A DNA stretch of 64,000 bases from contig JAFWQC010000019.1 in the NCBI GenBank assembly GCA_017509245.1, positions 62,001-126,000 of the forward strand, in the 5' to 3' direction. The translations under genes and the position numbers were made by a program. Within the stretch, counting starts at the first letter, position 1. Each line of letters begins with the position of its first letter. Below the pieces are notes generated by a model. It made no database searches and had not been told where the DNA came from. It saw nothing but the letters and a program-made list of their open reading frames with translations. Of this stretch, positions 59,607 through 64,000 are shown one piece after another. This stretch comes from Clostridiales bacterium. GTDB lineage: Bacteria > Bacillota > Clostridia > Saccharofermentanales > Saccharofermentanaceae.

Positions 59607-62021
59607 ATGAAGAGCAGAAATATCATGGCTGTTACTTTGACTGTCTGCATCGGGATGTCATCTTTTGCAGTAACAGGATGCGCGGATAAAGATATCACCA
59701 CAGTCGCTAAGGATGCGGAATGGTTTTCCACTGTAAGATTTGATGTTGCAGATCACTACAAAACAAGTGACAGGTCTGTTGATGATATTGAAGTCTCATT
59801 TGCCGGAATGGACGGTGACAAGCTCTATTTTGTGTCCGGAGGAAGATATGAGATACCCGATGATGTTGATGTAAAAAAGGCAAGACTCGATGATTATGAG
59901 TTTGCATTCCTGGATGTTTTCGATCTTGACGGAAATCTTTTGAAAACGGTCGATCTCGGGAGCGATTTAGATATTCAGTTTGATAATCCTCATAAAGAAA
60001 GAAGGTCAGGACTCTATTTTGAGGTAGATGACAATAGCGTAAAAGACGGAAAGATCGATCTTGAAGTATATTTCTTTTTTGAACCGTCATATGAGTTTTT
60101 TGATTATGACATTGTCTATGATGTTGAGAGCGGAACTGTCGAATCATGTGAACCAACGACTAAAGCTTTGGAGGCAGAGGGCAAAAAGGCCATAGGCCGG
60201 AGCTCCAGGTATAGGTTCGACGGATATCTGTTAGATGAATACTATTCGCAAAACAAGGATTATTTCCTGATAGGAAAGCCTGACGGGAGCTCTGTTCTGA
60301 TCGATATTGAAAGCCAGGCCGGAAACCTGGATACAGGATATATCCAGCAGGTGCTTTATATGGGAAGCGGGAAGGTATTTATCCGTTGGCTGACCAATGC
60401 CTTTAATGAACAATATTATCTCCTCGACATGGATAAGGGACTCCTCACTCAGTATGAGGAGGATGTATCGTGGATGATCAACATCCTGCATGAATATTAC
60501 GGTATGAATTATGTTGAAGAAACAGGATATATCATACCGGTCGGAATGAGCCTGAAGAAACTGGATTTTGAAAAGAAGGAATTAACGGACATATTCTCCT
60601 TTAATTCATGCAATATAAACAGAAGGGATATTGCAAACTTTTCAGTAGTATCGATGACTGACGACAGGATAGTGTTGTCGGGAGAGCCTTATTTCGGTTA
60701 TTCATCCGGTTTTGCATCTTCCCCGTCGGGAATATACATTCTTACAAGGGAGGATAAGAATCCCAATGCCGGAAAGCAGGTGATCACAGCCGCAACCACC
60801 GGAGAGTTTGATTATGCTTTCTGCGATGCCGTATACAGCTTTAACAGCACGAACCGTAAATATTTTATCGAGCTTGATACAAAGTATTCGCTTAAGGAAA
60901 TGATGAATGAAGGCAGGATAGATGCTGCGTCGGCATACGACTCCAGTCTCCTTGATCTTGAAGTGAAGCTGACAAATCAGATCATAATCGATTACATGGC
61001 AGGGGAAGGCCCTGATATCTTACTCAATTCCGCGAACTATCCGGAACTGAGGAACGGCGATTATCTTCTCGATCTCAGCAATGAGATCGATACTTTGGAG
61101 CTCTTCGGGAATATTGTCGAATTAGCCAAAGATGACGGCAAGCTCTATCAGGTTCCGCTTTCCATATCGCTTAACGGGATCCTTACCAGAAAGTCTTATG
61201 TTGAAGGCTTAGGTTCAGGATTTACTTATGATGCATATGAGGATTTCGTCAAAGGTCCGTGCAACGGGAATGATCCGGTTCAGGATACTCAATGCAATTT
61301 CTTTATCAACTGTCTTGATCCGATGTATGAGGACTTCGTCTCCGGGAATTCTGTCGACCTGAATAACAGCAGCGTAAAAGACCTCGCCGATTACACCAGG
61401 GAACACATATCAGACAGCCGGGCTCCTGAGTTTTACTACTACTATGTGGAAAGCATTGAAGGAGGCATATATGACGGCGGTTTGACCTTCCATCTTCTGA
61501 TCGACAGATACAGCATGGCCGGTCTTGATGATCTCACCTTAATGGGATTGCCTTCAAATGACGGACGTGGCCCGGGAGTATCTTTTACTTCTTCCATTGC
61601 TGTTTCCTCGAAAACCAAAGCGAAGGATGCGTGCATCGAATTCATAAATCTGCTCCTCTCAGAAGACGTCCAGAGCTTGTCCGCCGTGAAGGAGTCATAT
61701 ACTCCGGTCAACATTTCCGCGTTCGGGAAGACGGCAGGGGAGAAGGTCGAAGAATTCAACAAGCAGGAGCTCCTGAATGTCAAATTGATAAAGATAAACG
61801 GCATCGACCCTGACGCGACACCTGAACTGATCGATCCGTCGGTCGTTGATAACTATAAGGACATGATCCTGTCCTGCTCAACAGTAAGCACCATGGATTC
61901 TGCAGTCAAGATCATTGTCTACGAGGAGATGCCGGCATATTTCACGGATCAGAAGTCATTCGAAGATGTTATCAAGATAATCAATAACAGGGCTGACACA
62001 TATGTAAACGAGCGGGGATAA
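59607..62021 (+). CDS. Large lipoprotein: novel N-terminal domain plus solute-binding domain
   Basis: This 804-residue protein has the lipobox AVTGC (Cys25). Residues about 35-385 are built from repeated beta-strand blocks with turns such as GMDGDKLYFVS and VFDLDGNLL, so a beta-propeller is likely. From about 390 (NPNAGKQVITAA) the sequence resembles family 1 extracellular solute-binding proteins: MAGEGPDILLNS, YQVPLSISLNGILTRKS, and a C-terminal lobe with KDACIEFINLLLSED. No ABC permease is next to it. AGGAAGG precedes the ATG. The gene just downstream encodes a paralogue with the same layout. Confidence 0.75.
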   Translation: MKSRNIMAVTLTVCIGMSSFAVTGCADKDITTVAKDAEWFSTVRFDVADHYKTSDRSVDDIEVSFAGMDGDKLYFVSGGRYEIPDDVDVKKARLDDYEFAFLDVFDLDGNLLKTVDLGSDLDIQFDNPHKERRSGLYFEVDDNSVKDGKIDLEVYFFFEPSYEFFDYDIVYDVESGTVESCEPTTKALEAEGKKAIGRSSRYRFDGYLLDEYYSQNKDYFLIGKPDGSSVLIDIESQAGNLDTGYIQQVLYMGSGKVFIRWLTNAFNEQYYLLDMDKGLLTQYEEDVSWMINILHEYYGMNYVEETGYIIPVGMSLKKLDFEKKELTDIFSFNSCNINRRDIANFSVVSMTDDRIVLSGEPYFGYSSGFASSPSGIYILTREDKNPNAGKQVITAATTGEFDYAFCDAVYSFNSTNRKYFIELDTKYSLKEMMNEGRIDAASAYDSSLLDLEVKLTNQIIIDYMAGEGPDILLNSANYPELRNGDYLLDLSNEIDTLELFGNIVELAKDDGKLYQVPLSISLNGILTRKSYVEGLGSGFTYDAYEDFVKGPCNGNDPVQDTQCNFFINCLDPMYEDFVSGNSVDLNNSSVKDLADYTREHISDSRAPEFYYYYVESIEGGIYDGGLTFHLLIDRYSMAGLDDLTLMGLPSNDGRGPGVSFTSSIAVSSKTKAKDACIEFINLLLSEDVQSLSAVKESYTPVNISAFGKTAGEKVEEFNKQELLNVKLIKINGIDPDATPELIDPSVVDNYKDMILSCSTVSTMDSAVKIIVYEEMPAYFTDQKSFEDVIKIINNRADTYVNERG

Positions 62022-62088
62022 ACCGCTAAGAAAATATAACGGCTGCCACTAACCGGCAGACCGGAAATAAAAAAACGGGGATAAAAAA

Positions 62089-64000
62089 ATGAACAGGAAA
62101 AAACTAGTGACAACACTGCTGGCTTTCTCTCTCGTATTGTCGTTTTTTGCGGCAACCGGATGCGGAAAGAAAGAGCAGACGAAAGAAAAGGTAAGAAGAC
62201 CCACTCAGATCACGAAGGAAATGCCTTGGTTCTCGACCGGGAGTTTTGAAGTCGGTGAGAAGTACAGGAAAGAAGGTCTCGTAAACTCTTATGATGCGGA
62301 ATATATCGGACTGGATGGTGATAAGATCTGCTATCTTACAACCGGTGAGTATAAGTATCCTCTGGATGGGGATTTGTCTTCAATAAATTATAATGACTAT
62401 CTTTTTGCCGATCTGGATATCTATGACCTTGACGGAAAGCTTTTCAGGTCAATAGATGTTCACAGCGGACTTGATCTGTCGCCTTTTGTTCCTGAAGGTC
62501 AGCAGGTGAAAGACTGCTATATAGAAGCCCGGAATGCTTTATTCAAAGACGGGAAACTGTACTTGAATGCATCTGTATTCCTCACTCCTTTGAACGCAAG
62601 CATCATTTATGCCGTAATCTATGATGTTAACTCAGGCAAAATTGAATCTGCCGTGGAGACATCGGAAGAGTCGGGTACGGAAAGCAATCTGTTCTGTAAC
62701 TGGAGTGTAAGTTTTGAAGGCTACACCATTGATTCTTATACATCTATGGATGAAGAGATGAATCCGTATGTAAGAGTTACCAGACCTGACGGGACTTCCA
62801 AGATGGCTGACATCAGAAAGTCGGGATCTGTTGTGGACATTTTAGATATTAACCGCATCATATATCTCGGCGGAGGCAAAGCTCTGATGATGGTCTTTGA
62901 CAGCGGTTACAATACTGCATATTACATGTTGGATCTCAATTCCTTAAAGATCTCACGGTATAAGGATGAAACATCCTGGTTTGAAAGCTATTTCAATTTC
63001 TATGATCCGAGTTATATTGATGGTACGGGATATGTTTTCTCTACGCATAACAGTGTAAACAGGATCGATTTTGACAAGAAGGAGATCATAGAGCTGCTGT
63101 CGTTTGATTTCTGCAACATTAACAGAAAAGCAGTAGACGGGCTTGAAGTTGTAGCCGCCACTGATGACAGGATAGTATTGACCGGTACTGAAATACTGAA
63201 TTGGAATTACGGTCAGGAGCAACTTCAGTCAATGGTGTATGTTCTCACAAAAGAGAAAGAGAATCCGCATGCGGGCAAGACGGTCCTGACTGTCGCATCG
63301 TTTTACGGATACGATGAAGCATTCTGTGAAGCATTGTGCAGGTTTAATGAGACCAATCCTGATTACTTCATAATGACGGATAACAGCTACTCTTATTGGG
63401 ATAAATCTGTTGACGGATCAATGGATAATATTACAGATGAGAACGGTTACCTTAAGTTCGAGTCATCATTATCCTTGCAGCTTGCAATGGATCTTATGGC
63501 GGGCGAAGGACCGGATCTTATCCTCGGTGCTGATTCATACCGTCAGCTTAACAGTGACGATTATCTTATCGACCTTAGCAAAGAGATCGATACGGAAGGG
63601 CTTTTCGCGAATATCATCGAATCATCGAAGACAGGCGGAAAACTGTATCAGGTGCCGTTGGCTGTAGGTGCAGACGGAATAGCAGTAAGGAGGTCAAGCG
63701 TCGGTGACGGCAGGACAGGGTTTACATACGATCAGTATAAGGATTTTGTCAGAACCGTGTGCAACGGCGAAGACCCTGTCTATTATGGTCAGAATGCTTA
63801 TTTCACAGCATGCCTCAGATATCTGTATAAGGACTGTGTAACCGGATCCGGTGCGGACTTCGGGAACAGCAAGGTCAAAGAGCTCGCCGATTTCGTGAAG
63901 GATAATGTACCTGAATCTTTGAAAGAAGTAGAGAACGGATACTCAGCCACCGAACTTCCCGGAGGACGCTTCATTGATATCAGCTCTTTCAACGTTTTCC
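62089..64000 (+). CDS. Second tandem lipoprotein with solute-binding domain (runs off the window)
   Basis: The first 637 codons of a gene open to the window end. It starts with ATG at 62089 behind CGGGG. The signal peptide ends in AATGC (Cys25). The protein repeats the layout of the gene upstream: EMPWFSTGSFEVGEKY, YIGLDGDKICYLTTGEY, NPHAGKTVLTVASFYG, MAGEGPDLILGADSY and YQVPLAVGADGIAVRRS. Both copies keep all these blocks, but intervening loops differ much, so the duplication is old. The end is not in the window; a length near 800 is expected. Confidence 0.8.
   Translation, partial: MNRKKLVTTLLAFSLVLSFFAATGCGKKEQTKEKVRRPTQITKEMPWFSTGSFEVGEKYRKEGLVNSYDAEYIGLDGDKICYLTTGEYKYPLDGDLSSINYNDYLFADLDIYDLDGKLFRSIDVHSGLDLSPFVPEGQQVKDCYIEARNALFKDGKLYLNASVFLTPLNASIIYAVIYDVNSGKIESAVETSEESGTESNLFCNWSVSFEGYTIDSYTSMDEEMNPYVRVTRPDGTSKMADIRKSGSVVDILDINRIIYLGGGKALMMVFDSGYNTAYYMLDLNSLKISRYKDETSWFESYFNFYDPSYIDGTGYVFSTHNSVNRIDFDKKEIIELLSFDFCNINRKAVDGLEVVAATDDRIVLTGTEILNWNYGQEQLQSMVYVLTKEKENPHAGKTVLTVASFYGYDEAFCEALCRFNETNPDYFIMTDNSYSYWDKSVDGSMDNITDENGYLKFESSLSLQLAMDLMAGEGPDLILGADSYRQLNSDDYLIDLSKEIDTEGLFANIIESSKTGGKLYQVPLAVGADGIAVRRSSVGDGRTGFTYDQYKDFVRTVCNGEDPVYYGQNAYFTACLRYLYKDCVTGSGADFGNSKVKELADFVKDNVPESLKEVENGYSATELPGGRFIDISSFNVF

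Overview
The window looks like chromosome of an anaerobic, plant-fibre or gut-associated member of the Clostridia (Bacillota), possibly an Oscillospiraceae- or Saccharofermentans-like lineage. The evidence is indirect: Gram-positive lipoproteins with no outer-membrane genes, clear Shine-Dalgarno sequences, TATAAT-type promoters often with a TGn extension, YesM/YesN and LytTR/DUF3021 regulators, a GH10 xylanase, a GH94 phosphorylase and a YtfQ-type pentose/furanose transporter. Base composition is moderate. I see no rRNA, tRNA, CRISPR array, phage or insertion sequence.

Layout. 0-14.9 kb: an mgtE Mg2+ transporter behind a long structured leader with its own terminator; small genes (GNAT, TSCPD); a plsC-diacylglycerol kinase pair; a GH10 xylanase lipoprotein; a GT39-like membrane protein; an XRE regulator with a CPBP protease; a LytTR-DUF3021-ABC exporter block; a PrcB-like lipoprotein and a tautomerase. 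14.9-19.3 kb: a moxR-DUF58-transglutaminase operon. 19.4-34.8 kb: a sugar block with AraD, an FGGY kinase, a YtfQ/R/T/YjfF-like ABC importer, a divergent AraR-like GntR regulator, a YesN-YesM-binding-protein sensing operon, a nitroreductase and an MFS transporter. 34.9-45.5 kb: a small kinase, PutP, a GH94 enzyme, a second XRE-membrane regulator paired with a GT39-like protein, a hybrid histidine kinase and a 57-residue DUF6472 protein. 45.6-51.2 kb: an SDR, an iron alcohol dehydrogenase, a macro-domain protein and a methyltransferase, then LuxE and LuxC. 51.5-59.3 kb: a transglutaminase lipoprotein, an ABC-F ribosomal protection protein behind a leader peptide and attenuator, a GNAT, two small membrane-anchored proteins and a DUF6020 protein. 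59.6-64 kb: two tandem paralogous lipoproteins that join an N-terminal domain to a solute-binding domain; the second runs off the window.

How the parts work together. The xylanase, the importer, the kinase and AraD fit use of xylan side-chain sugars, with pentose flowing to D-xylulose-5-phosphate. The YesN/YesM/binding-protein trio next to the importer looks like a three-component sugar sensor. The two XRE-membrane regulators share a GACA-N5-TGTC inverted repeat at their promoters, which predicts autoregulation by related repressors.

The most unusual signals are non-coding. Two regions between convergent genes each carry four tandem palindromic units of unrelated sequence: exactly 74-bp spacing at 54.7 kb and about 52-bp spacing at 28.3 kb. 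Other notable items are the mgtE leader, the ABC-F leader peptide, a binding-protein gene whose start region is tandemly triplicated, and an over-represented, strand-biased GCGAAAA heptamer.
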